Part shown: piece after piece, positions 26,371-35,205 of the stretch
How positions within the stretch are numbered: the stretch's first letter is position 1
Layout: every line of letters starts with the position of its first letter
Assembly: GCA_046351595.1 (NCBI GenBank)
Contig: JAXLYE010000008.1
Coordinates: 248,001-312,000, forward strand
Source of the DNA: JAXLYE01 sp046351595
GTDB taxonomy: Bacteria; Myxococcota_A; Polyangia; Palsa-1104; JAEUJZ01
DNA: 64,000 nucleotides
Direction of reading: 5' to 3'
Notes under the pieces: model-generated
Databases searched by the model: none
Told to the model about the DNA's origin: nothing
Seen by the model: the letters and a program-made list of their open reading frames with translations, nothing else
Made by a program: the position numbers and the translations under genes

Positions 26371-26663
26371 GCAGCGGCTCCGTCCAGCGAGAGGCCGAGC
26401 AGGGGCGCCCGCCCCGCCGCGCTGGGGACGGATCGCGCTCGTGGCCAGGCGACCTGGCCAAGGCTGGCCGGCGATGCGTTTCCTGGGAGACCCGGTCATA
26501 GACCCCAGGCGGGACGGTGCTCGGGGCCGCTCGCGTCCAGCCCGACCGAGCCCTGCGGACCAGGCAGGACAGCCCTAAGCCGCCGCCGCGTCCGATTCGC
26601 CCGCTCCGGCTCGGCTTCCGTCGGTGGCAAGCTGCAAGGCGCCCGCGCAGGCGCCCGCTGCAG

Positions 26664-26870
26664 GCGTGCGGGGCGGCGCCGCCATGCAGGATGCCGCCCC
26701 GGCGTGCAGGACGGCGCCGCCGTGCAGGGCGCCGCCGCAAGCATGCGGGATGGCGCCGCCGCCGCGCAGGATGGCGTCGCAGCAGTGCAGGATGCCGCCC
26801 CGGCGTGCAGGACTCCGCCGCAGCCGTGCGGGGCGGCACCGCAGCCGTGCTGGATCCCGCCACGAGCGTG
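26664..26870. repeat. Degenerate 18-bp tandem repeat tract
   Basis: About eleven imperfect copies of an 18-base unit around GTGCAGGACGGCGCCGCC (for example near 26692, 26710, 26728). There are no spacers, so it is not a CRISPR. It lies in an otherwise gene-free stretch (26371-26981) left of the array. Frames through it are Cys/Ala/Pro-rich and look non-coding. Confidence 0.6.
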
Positions 26871-29684
26871 CGAGCACTCGCCGTGCGCGTCCGCTGACCA
26901 TTGGGAAACGCGCGCAGACCTGGCGCAAGCGTGCCGCCCCTGGCTGCGGTCGCGGCTCCGTCGATGCAGCGTGCGCTGCGCGTCTCGATGGAGTTCCGAA
27001 TAGGAAGCCAGGGAAAGTCTACTGCCCAACCGGAGCCTGACCGGACAGAACCTGATGTCTCAATGGAGCCCCGAATCTCAATTCGGGGAAAGGTCGGCGT
27101 TCGACGGGAAGAAGAAGTGGGCCAACGGGTCTCAATGGAGCCCCGAATCTCAATTCGGGGAAAGTTTCGGCTACGTCAAGGACGAGTCGAAGGCGCCCGA
27201 GTCCCAATGGAGTCCCGAATCTCGATTCGGGGAAAGAACACGGCCCGGGTCAAGGGGTTCTCGTACAAGGTCGGGTCTCAATGGAGCCCCGAAAGTCAAT
27301 TCGGGGAAGACTACGACTGGCGCGGCCTGTCTCGACAGTGTGATCCATCTCAATGGAGCCCCGAATCTCAATTCGGGGAAAGGAGAACATCTCGAGCGAC
27401 TACTGCCCCAGATGGAAGAGTCTCAATGGAGCCCCGAATCTCAATTCGGGGAAAGGACCTCGCTGGAGCCGATCTTCTGCCGGCACTTCGCCTTGTCTCA
27501 ATGGAGCCCCGAATCTCAATTCAGGGAAAGTCTGCAAGACGACGGGCGTCACCGACGAGTGCAAGACGTCTCAATGGAGCCCCGAATCTCAATTCGGGGA
27601 AAGGATATGGCCGGACTGCTTCAGTGCGCGCAGGAGGTCTGGTCTCAATGGAGCCCCGAATCTCAATTCGGGGAAAGCGCAAGCCTCCCATCCTCCTCAT
27701 TGAGGAGCCGAAGTCTCAATGGAGCCCCGAATCTCAATTCGGGGGAAAGGTCTTTACCCTCTGAGGTGTGGTGCCGGATTGACGAGTCTCAATGGAGCCC
27801 CGAATCTCAATTCGGGGAAAGGTTTTCCGGAAGCTCGGTTTTGAGGACGAGCAGATGGAGTCTCAATGGAGCCCCGAATCTCAATTCGGGGAAAGGTCGT
27901 TCGACCGCCAGCCGGTGTTCTCGAACACGCACCTGTCTCAATGGAGCCCCGAATCTCAATTCGGGGAAAGGCGCGGGCAATCCACGGACGGTCAAGTTCT
28001 CGCGGCCGAAGTCTCAATGGAGCCCCGAATCTCAATTCGGGGAAAGGTCCTGCTGACGACCCCAGCACGCGGGCGACCGCTGTGATGGCTCAATGGAGCC
28101 CCGAATCTCAATTCGGGGAAAGGCATCAACGGCGCGGTGACGTACAGCTACCTGCGGCGGTCTCAATGGAGTCCCGAATCTCAATTCGGGGAACGGTCAA
28201 CCGTGTCGTCTACATCAACAAGGGCCCGGTCGGGTCTCAATGGAGCCCCGAATCTCAATTCGGGGAAAGCAAATGCACTGGGATCGATACCGGGCATTTA
28301 CCAAGAAGTCTCAATGGAGCCTCGAATCTCAATTCGGGGAAGGGCCTTACTCCTGAGCAAATCACGGCGATCATGACGTCTCAATGGAGCCCCGAATCTC
28401 AATTCGGGGAAAGGATGTGATCGCGGGCGTCTGCTTCCTCATCGATCTGTTGTCTCAATGGAGCCCCGAATCTCAATTCGGGGAAAGGGACGCGCCCGGC
28501 GCGGCTGATGCTGCGGTTCATGATGTCTCAATGGAGCCCCGAATCTCAATTCGGGGAAAGCAAGATGGCCGGCGAGATCGCCTCGCTTGGCGTCAGTGCG
28601 TCTCAATGGAGCCCCGAATCTCAATTCAGGGAAAGTCCGTGAACGCAACGCCGGCCACCAACGGAAATTATATATCTCAATGGAGCCCCGAATCTCAATT
28701 CGGGGAAAGGTGCTCGAGTGGCTCGTGACCGGGGACTGCACCACGATGTCTCAATGGAGCCCCAAATCTCAATTCGGGGAAAAGCGAGAATCACCCGCAG
28801 CTCCCCTTCTGTACCGGTAAGTCTCAATGGAGCCCCGAATCTCAATTTGGGGAAGGCGTCGAGCTTGGGCCCGGATTTATTGGTCAATCTGGGTGTTTCA
28901 ATGGAGCCTCGAATCTCAATTAGGGGAAAGAGCGAGGTGTGATGGCCAAGCCATCGATGTACGTGTTGTCTCAATGGAGCCCCGAATCTCAATTCGGGGA
29001 AAGTTCGCGGGTGCCCTGAACTACTTCCCGAATGCGCCGAAGTCTCAATGGAGCCCCGAATCTCAATTCGGGGAAAGCCGCGTTACCGGCTCGATTGTGG
29101 TTGCCGCGGTAAAGGAGTCTCAGTGGAGCCCCGAACCTCAATTCGGGGAAAGCTGACCCTGCGGGAGAACTTCAACAACGCGCCGTACTAGTCTCAATGG
29201 AGCCCCGAATCTCAATTCGGGGAAAGATGACGACGCTGAGAACGACTGGCCGGATCGCGGCTAGTCTCAATGGAGCCCCGAATCTCAATTCGGGGAAAGT
29301 GAAGGACAAGGTTACGGAGTACAAGCCGCTGGACAAGTCTCAATGGAGCCGCGAATCTCAATTAGAGGAAAGTCTACACGAAGCTGAACACGATCACGCT
29401 GTGGGATATGTCTTAATGGAGCCCCGAATCTCAATTCGGGGAAAGAGTCGTCATCCGCCTGATCGACTACCTGATCCACAAGGAGTTTCAATGGAGCCCC
29501 GAATCTCAATTCGGGGGAATTTGATATTACTAATGCTGTTAAATGTTGGCCTTGCGGGTTTCAATGGAGCCCCGAATCTCAATTCGGGGAAGGCTGACCA
29601 AGATGCGGAACTGCGTCTACTGGCCCATGGCGTCTCAATGGAGCCCCGAACCTCAATTCGGGGAAAGGAGCGAGCCGCCGCCGA

Positions 29685-30982
29685 CCTGACTGATCCCCTC
29701 AAGCCCGCACCGTCGACAGAGCCAGAGCCTCACAGCAGGGCCAGGACGTGCTGGCACTGCGGGTGTTCGCGCAAAAGGGTGTCGAAGCGCTGCAGCAGGG
29801 CGTGGGCAGCCTCGGGCTTCATCGTCAGCAGCCCCTGGTAGTACAGCTCCCCCTGGTGATACAGCGAGTGCGTACGACCGGGGTGCGTGTTGGCCTTGAG
29901 GTAGCGGTCCATTCCCAGGCTCTCGCCCGCGGCTCCCAGAAGGTGTAACAGGACCTGCGCCAGCGCCAGCAGCAGGAGCAGTCGGTCCCGTCGCTCACAG
30001 GACTTGAGCCGGACCGCGGACAGGCCCATTCCTACGTGCTCATTCTTGGTGTCCCGGAATCTCTCTTCGATGGAGAAGCGCAGGGCATATAGGTTCGCGA
30101 TCTCCGATGGTCGGAGGTCTCCCCGACTGCTCGCCAGGCACCAGGCCTGCTTCATTCCCTTCTTGCGCACACAGACCACCTGCGCCATGGGCTTTGCCTC
30201 TTCGGTGACCAGCGCGTTGGGAATCGACTGCGCACGTCCGGAGGCCGGGACATACTCTCGCGCCGGGCGCGCTTTGCCGTCGCTGCTGGTGACCAGGGTG
30301 GACTCTTTGAATCGGATGACGTAGTCGATTCCGAGCGCCTCCAGGAAGCCGTAGAAGGGCTGACTCCCAAAGCCGCGGTCGGCCAGCAGTGTAATCTGGA
30401 CGGGCTCTGGGACCGCGGCTCGCAGGCGCTCGATCAGCTCGTCCTCGGCCGCGATGCGCTGGATGTTCTCCGTCGGGACGGAGCGCCAAAGCAGCGGCGT
30501 CGCGCGACCCGTCTTGGTGATCAGAGACAGCATGAGCGTGCTGTGTCCGTCCTCTGCAAACTCCGTCCAGTCCAGCGCCACCACGATCTGGGTCCGCTGC
30601 GCCAGGACATAGCTCACCCAGGCCGGGGTCAGCTCGATGGGATCCAGACGAGGATTGCTCAGCAGGCGGTCGACCTGCTTGATGGCGTGCTTGGGACGCA
30701 GGCCGCGAGCGCAGGCCAGCCCGCGGCCGATCAGAGTGACGCCGGCCCGGGCGGCTTGCAGCGTCCCGAGCAGGGCGCCATGCACCGACAGCAGGGTCTT
30801 GTGGTGCAGCTCAGCGGCGAACAGAGGGTGCAAAAAGGAGTCGGTCCGGGAGGCCAGCAGCGTCGGAGGCAGCAGCATGAAGCGGAACGTGATCTCTGCG
30901 GATCCGCGCGCAAGGACGATCAAAACAGACTCAGGTACGAATCATTACGGACTCAGGTTTGGGGTTGAGGGGATGGGTCAGG
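29685..30982 (-). mobile_element. DDE insertion sequence (1298 bp) inserted in a CRISPR spacer
   Basis: The ends are imperfect inverted repeats: CCTGACTGATCCCCTCAAG on the left against CCTGACCCATCCCCTCAAC read inward from the right. A 7-base direct repeat CCGCCGA flanks it (29678-29684 and 30983-30989). Removing the element and one copy restores a normal 38-base spacer between the repeats ending at 29667 and starting at 31011. Confidence 0.88.
29730..30878 (-). CDS. IS4-superfamily DDE transposase
   Basis: About 382 residues from the methionine of MLLPPTLLASRTD; a start 45 bases earlier is possible. The catalytic triad can be read as Asp in VVALDWTEF, Asp in ITLLADRGFGS and Glu in FSIEERFRDTKN (the Y-x2-R-(W/F)-x-I-E-E-x-F-x-x-x-K arrangement of IS4-like enzymes). 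It cuts and pastes the element whose inverted repeats flank it. No frameshift or stop interrupts it, so it may be active. It is not the same element as the IS4-like copy at 46758-48181: the ends and proteins differ. Confidence 0.85.
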   Translation of the reverse strand: MLLPPTLLASRTDSFLHPLFAAELHHKTLLSVHGALLGTLQAARAGVTLIGRGLACARGLRPKHAIKQVDRLLSNPRLDPIELTPAWVSYVLAQRTQIVVALDWTEFAEDGHSTLMLSLITKTGRATPLLWRSVPTENIQRIAAEDELIERLRAAVPEPVQITLLADRGFGSQPFYGFLEALGIDYVIRFKESTLVTSSDGKARPAREYVPASGRAQSIPNALVTEEAKPMAQVVCVRKKGMKQAWCLASSRGDLRPSEIANLYALRFSIEERFRDTKNEHVGMGLSAVRLKSCERRDRLLLLLALAQVLLHLLGAAGESLGMDRYLKANTHPGRTHSLYHQGELYYQGLLTMKPEAAHALLQRFDTLLREHPQCQHVLALL

Positions 30983-31148
30983 CCGCCGACAAGCCCCGCG
31001 GTGCCGAGATGTCTCAATGGAGCCCCGAATCTCAATTCGGGGAAAGGAGGACTGGATCCTCCGTGACGCGTACAGCGAGGTACGGTTTCAATGGAGCCCC
31101 GAATCTCAATTCGGGGAAAGGGGTCTACAGGGGCAGCGCTACCGCGGG

Positions 31149-31412
31149 GTTCATCCGGGATCGCCGTGGGTGACAGAGTCAGCTATTGCGAGCGGGGTCG
31201 GGTAGCGCCGCAGCTACGGTCTATCCAGGGCAAGCGGCCTGCGGCCGTCGCTCGCGCGACCCTGGACAGCCCTTCGCCTCGGTGCGTAGGGCCACCAAGA
31301 CGGCCTGCTGGGCAGTCCGTCCTGGGCAGGACGGCAGCGTTACAGCCTCGGAGCGCTCGCACAGCCGGCTTCTAGCTGTATCGTTCGCTTCCCACGCAAA
31401 ACCCGGAAGAAC
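31149..31412. mobile_element. 264-bp MITE-like element in a CRISPR spacer
   Basis: The 309-base space between the repeats ending at 31120 and starting at 31430 contains a 10-base direct repeat, CTACCGCGGG, at 31139-31148 and 31413-31422. The sequence between begins GTTCATCCGGG and ends with the complement of GTTCTTCCGGG, so it has 11-base terminal inverted repeats with one mismatch. Removing it and one duplication leaves a 35-base spacer. It has no coding capacity, as expected for a non-autonomous element. Confidence 0.8.
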
Positions 31413-31464
31413 CTACCGCGGGCGATGGGGACTCAATGGGGCCCCGAATCTCAATTCGGGGAAG

Positions 31465-31501
31465 GCGGGTGTAGCTCAGCTGGTAGAGCATCGGACCTTC
31501 A
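31465..31501. other. CRISPR spacer that looks like the 5' half of a tRNA
   Basis: This 37-base spacer reads as a 7-base acceptor strand GCGGGTG, TA, and a complete D-arm (GCTC, loop AGCTGGTA, GAGC), then the start of an anticodon arm (TCGGACC). No 3' half follows, so it is a spacer and not a gene. A crRNA made from the minus strand would be complementary to such a tRNA. Confidence 0.75.
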
Positions 31502-31981
31502 GTCTCAATGGAGCCCCGAATCTCAATTCGGGGAAAGACGGCCGCCACTTCGACCCGGACCACGTTATCCCGCAGTCTCAATGGAGCCCTGAATCTCAAT
31601 TTGGGGAAAGTTGAAAACTGGCACATGGGGGCGCTGTGCGAGCACGCGCAGTCTCAATGGAGCCCCGAATCTCAATTCGGGAAAAGCGACGGGGTACAGC
31701 AAGGGCGACCGTGGACTCTACAGGTCTCAATAGAGCCCCGAATCTCAATTCGGGGAAAGAAGGTCCGGCGCATTCCGACCCCGGAGCTTGACCCCGTGTC
31801 TCAATAGAGCCCCGAATCTCAATTCGGGGAAAGACCGGAGGCAGAAGCGCCTCTACAAGAAGCTCGACGAGTCTCAATGGAGCCCCGAATCTCAATTCGG
31901 GGAAAGAAACACACCCGTATGTACCAATCACCGACGAACAGGAGTCTCAATGGAGCCCCAAATCTTAATTCAGGGAAAGCG

Positions 31982-33470
31982 TGTACCAGCGCTTCTTCTG
32001 TGAAACGGCCCCACGAGTCAAGCACGTCTTCAATTTTTCGGTCTCTGCTCCGGCTTCGTCGGCTTCGTCGAGGGCCACTCGGCCTTCTGTTCGCGCTCTT
32101 CAAGGACGAGCCTTGCTCGTCGGCGCACGAGAGGATTCGGGAGGGAGCCAGGCGCCATCTGTTACACGAGCCTCCGAGGGCTCCGCGCTGCTACCGCGCT
32201 CAGGCTCCTTTTTGGGTCTCTCGTCGAAACCTACCCCGCTGAGCAGCTCGCTCCTTGTTGGCTTGGACGGCGACCTCGCTCAGGCCGCCAGGCTCGGGCC
32301 CGGCGCTGGCTCCGCAGGGGAGGCCGCACGGCGCGCCCGCTTGGGCGGCTCGGCCGCAAAGTCCGTCTCGTCGCGCAGCATCGCCCACATCACCCCCGCC
32401 AGCCTCCGCGCCAGCGCCACCGTGGCGATGCGTTTGCCTCGTCGCTGCTCGATCTGCTCGGCCCATTCGTGCAGGCGCTGGGTCTGGGGCTTCTTCAAGC
32501 GCATCACGCCCATCGCCGCCTGCACCAGGAGCACGCGCATCCCCCGGTGCCCCGCCTTGGTGATGTGCCCGCGCAACTGCTTCTCGCCCGAGCTCTTCTC
32601 CCGCGGCACCAGGCCCAGGTAGCTGGCCACCTGGTGTGCGCCGTCAAAGCGGCCCGCTCCGTCGAGCACCGCCACAAACATCAGCGAGATGATCGGCCCC
32701 ACGCCCGGGATCTGCTGCAGCCGCGCGGCCTGCTCGTCGGCCTTGGCGCGAGCGCAGAGCTCCTTATCCAGCTTCTCGATGCGCTCGTTGAGCGGCTGGA
32801 GCATCGAGACCAGCGGCGCTAGCAGCGACGACAGCTCGGGCTCCAGCTCCACCTGCGAGAGGCGCAGCTCGAAGTGCTCGGCCGCTCCGGTCCCCACGCG
32901 GTAGCCATAGCGCAGCAGCTCGGCGCCGATCTGGTTGATGAGCTTTGTGCGCATCTGCACCAGCGACTGACGGACCTGCACCTGCGTGCGGACCGCGCGC
33001 TGCGCGTCGCTGAGCCGGTGCGCGGCCTTGTAGGCCCCCAGCCGCGCGGCCTGCGCCAGGGTGCGCGCGTCGCGCTTGTCGGTCTTGATCTTCTTGTCGC
33101 GCGTGGCGTACATGGGCGCAAAGCCCGGGTCGGCCACGATCACCTCAAAGCCCCGCGACTCCAGATGGCGAGCGACCCACTCCGACGGTGTGCTGGCCTC
33201 GATGAGCACGCGCGCGCCGGGGTAGGCCGCAAGAGCGTCGGACAGATCGGGCCGCGAGGTCGGCACGCGAGTCTCCCAAAGGACCAAGCCCTGCTCGTCG
33301 AGAACGCAGATCTGGGATTGCTTTTTGTGCACGTCGATGCCGATAAACCACATGGCTGGCCTCCACCGCGTGCGCCACCGTCGAGAACGGTAGAGCGCGT
33401 CTTGTTGGTTGTGTGGAGCCTCTGGCTACCACGTTCGGTGGCGGCCAGCCGTTTCATCCCATCTGGTACA
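31982..33470 (-). mobile_element. IS110/IS1111-type element within the CRISPR array
   Basis: It lies between repeats ending at 31979 and starting at 33489. Near both ends is an inverted TGTACCAG...TGAAACGGC block: left at 31983-32011, right at about 33442-33470 in reverse. Such subterminal repeats are typical of IS1111-group elements. About 300 non-coding bases (31982-32279) lie downstream of the transposase, where IS1111-group elements encode their bridge RNA. Exact ends are uncertain by several bases. Confidence 0.75.
32280..33353 (-). CDS. IS110-family transposase (DEDD)
   Basis: A 357-residue enzyme with the RuvC-like DEDD N-terminus: MWFIGIDVHKKQSQICVLDEQG (first Asp), VLIEASTPSEW (Glu) and KIKTDKRDARTLAQAARLG (Asp pair region). 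The C-terminal transposase_20 domain has LQQIPGVGPIISLMFVAVL (helix-hairpin-helix), VASYLGLVPREKSSGEKQ and GHRGMRVLLVQAA with the conserved serine-containing context. IS110 enzymes recombine without DDE chemistry and are guided by a bridge RNA. The frame is intact. Confidence 0.93.
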   Translation of the reverse strand: MWFIGIDVHKKQSQICVLDEQGLVLWETRVPTSRPDLSDALAAYPGARVLIEASTPSEWVARHLESRGFEVIVADPGFAPMYATRDKKIKTDKRDARTLAQAARLGAYKAAHRLSDAQRAVRTQVQVRQSLVQMRTKLINQIGAELLRYGYRVGTGAAEHFELRLSQVELEPELSSLLAPLVSMLQPLNERIEKLDKELCARAKADEQAARLQQIPGVGPIISLMFVAVLDGAGRFDGAHQVASYLGLVPREKSSGEKQLRGHITKAGHRGMRVLLVQAAMGVMRLKKPQTQRLHEWAEQIEQRRGKRIATVALARRLAGVMWAMLRDETDFAAEPPKRARRAASPAEPAPGPSLAA

Positions 33471-33597
33471 TGACCGACGAGGGAGAGTCTCAATGGAGCT
33501 CCGAATCTCAATTCGGGGAAAGGGGCCCGGGCGCGAGCTGAGGAGGCGAGCAAGAAGAAGGGGCTCAATGGAGGCCCGAATCTCAATTCGGGGAAAG

Positions 33598-33915
33598 GGC
33601 GGGGGGTCGAAGTCCTTGTTCTGCTTGGGGTTGGGGCCCTGGTTGCGAGCGGTCCCATTTTTGGCTGCAGGGCGGGCGCTCGCAGAACGAACCCCGCCTC
33701 CGTAACGTGCTGAATGTCAAGGGCTTCGACGCTACGAGCGGTCCTGCTGGGGGCGCATCACCGGACCGCTCGCGCGAGGGTCTGCGATGGGGTTTCCTTC
33801 ATGCATCTCTCTTGGGCTCGCTCGGCCGGAGCCGCGCGGGCCGGGTTGTCACAGAACGCGGGCCGAGGGCCCAGGGAACCGTCGCAGAACCTCGGCGGCA
33901 GGGCAAGCGCCGCGT
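33598..33915 (-). promoter_or_regulatory. Candidate CRISPR leader region
   Basis: This gene-free stretch lies between the last repeat (33597) and the cas4-cas2 remnant. If the array is transcribed leftward, as its ATTGAGAC handle suggests, the leader and promoter should be here. I cannot point to clear promoter boxes; the assignment is positional. Confidence 0.4.
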
Positions 33916-34260
33916 TCAGACGATGACGGGGCCTTGCTCAGGAGGCTTGTAGAGGCGACCGAGCGCGCGGGCGCAGCGTGCGGCGCGGCCTTCGCTCGGC
34001 CCCAGCCAGATCGATTCGATGAGCAGGAGCGGGTCTTCCTCGCCGTGGATGTGCGGGCTGAGGTCCGTGATGAGCTGCTCGCGCTCCCGATCGGACAGGT
34101 CGCACTGGAACACGGAGTCCTGCAGGCGCGTGCCCGCTCCCTTCACCGCGCTGTCTTCCCGCTCGCCCTCTACATGCTCTAGAAAGAACAGCCGCGGGCA
34201 GTAGACAAGGGCGCTGAACTGCGACGCCGGGATCAGCTCGGGCTCCACCGGCTCAGGCAT
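33916..34260 (-). pseudogene. Chimeric cas4-cas2 remnant (cas1 deleted)
   Basis: One intact 114-residue frame joins two adaptation proteins. Residues 1-33 are the start of a Cas4-type nuclease as found in type I-G Cas4/1 fusions (IPASQFSALVYCPRLFFLEHVEGER, with the first iron-sulfur Cys). Residues 39-114 are the C-terminal part of Cas2 (GTRLQDSVFQCDLSDREREQLI, HIHGEEDPLLLI). The rest of cas4, all of cas1 and the first part of cas2 are missing, so one in-frame deletion explains it. The chimera cannot catalyse spacer integration. It overlaps the csb2 remnant by 8 bases. Confidence 0.78.
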
Positions 34261-34987
34261 GGGGCACGAACTGACCGAGCCCATAGTGACAGTCGCGGCC
34301 GAGCAGCAGCGGGCCGGAGACAGGCTCGGCCAGCTCGATCCGGAAGCCGCAGAAGCCCGTGGTGAGCGGCCGCTCGCGCCGGGTGCGGCGGAAGGCGGAC
34401 CAGGCATGCGAGCCACGCGCCGCGGGCGGACCCAGAGTGCGCTCGATGTGCAGGGGCCTTGGCAAGCCGCGCAGGCGCAGCTCTCGGCAGAGCTGATCCT
34501 CGGGCTCGTCACCGGGCCTGCGGTGGCGTGGCAGGACGAACGGCGTGCGCGAAGCGAAGACCGAGTGGCGTTGACACAGCGCAGAGACCCGCAGCTCGGC
34601 AGGCTGTCCGAGCGCGACCAGGGCGACGCCGAGCTGCGCGCGGACGCCCGCCTCCTCGCCGAGCAGATACGGCGGCAGATCGACAACCCGCGCGAGCGCG
34701 GCGACCTCGGAGGGGCCCAGCCCGCTCGGAGCGTAGACCAGGATGTTCGTGATGCGCATCGGATCCGGGCCGCGGCAGTCCGGGACGTAATGCGCGTGCT
34801 GGTGCTGGCCGCGCAGGGGCCGGCCGTCCGCGTCCTTGCCTGCGAGGGTCGCGGAGGGCGTCCGATGCAGCGCGAGCGCGGCGCGGCGGCAGGCCTCCGC
34901 GATACGCACGGCTTCGGTGAGGGGAGGTAGCACGGGCCCGCTCAGGGCCAGATCGGCAAGGGTTGGCAGGCTTGGGGCTGGGTGCAT
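34253..34987 (-). pseudogene. csb2: csb2 (type I-G/I-U Cas5/6-like), C-terminal half
   Basis: About 244 residues match the second half of Csb2 (GSU0054 family): ATLAGKDADGRPLRGQHQHAHYVPD, then GLGPSEVAALARVVDLPP and the terminal GFRIELAEPVSGPLLLGRDCHYGLGQF. Full-length Csb2 is about twice as long and serves as the Cas5/Cas6 subunit, so the RAMP fold is incomplete here. The 5' half is missing; the sequence beyond 34987 has no Csb2 features and soon enters a kinase gene on the other strand. With the cas4-cas2 remnant, it marks a lost type I-G system that may once have processed this array. Confidence 0.7.
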
Positions 34988-35205
34988 GGGGACCTGGACG
35001 GAAGACGCTGTCTGCTGCCAAATCGATCGCGCAAAGTTTGCAAGACGTAGCTCAGCCCCTGCCTCGGCGCTCGTTCCAGCGGCTGCTGGCTCGACCTTGA
35101 TGCCATAGGCCGCAGGCCGCGTAGCAACGCCGGAGCGTCAGCGGGCAACCGGGGGCTGGTTGACAGCCCAGGCCGGCTTTTCGTACAGCGGGACGAGAGG
35201 CTCTC

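Larger units (their letters stand above)
26982..33597 (-). CRISPR. CRISPR array, about 49 repeats of 36 bp, interrupted by three mobile elements
   Basis: Repeats start GTCTCAATGG and end GGGGAAAG, with an inner palindrome CCCCGAAT...ATTCGGGG; spacers are about 35-40 bp. I count one strongly degenerate repeat at 26982-27017, 36 copies from 27057 to 29667, two at 31011 and 31085, eight from 31430 to 31979, and two at 33489 and 33562. Read on the minus strand, the repeat ends in ATTGAGAC, close to the ATTGAAAC-type 5' handle of crRNAs. Transcription is therefore probably right to left, with the leader near 33600-33900 and the degenerate repeat at the trailer end. Several leader-side repeats carry substitutions, consistent with loss of spacer acquisition. 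Confidence 0.97.

Noticed and set aside
26664..26870. A second CRISPR array
   Set aside because: The 18-bp units are contiguous, with no spacers between them.
27055..28056. Long open frames running through the CRISPR array
   Set aside because: The 36-bp repeat has no stop in these frames, so repeats give artificial repetitive proteins (QWSPESQFGE).
31465..31501. tRNA gene
   Set aside because: Only the 5' half is present, exactly between two CRISPR repeats; no T-arm or 3' acceptor strand follows.
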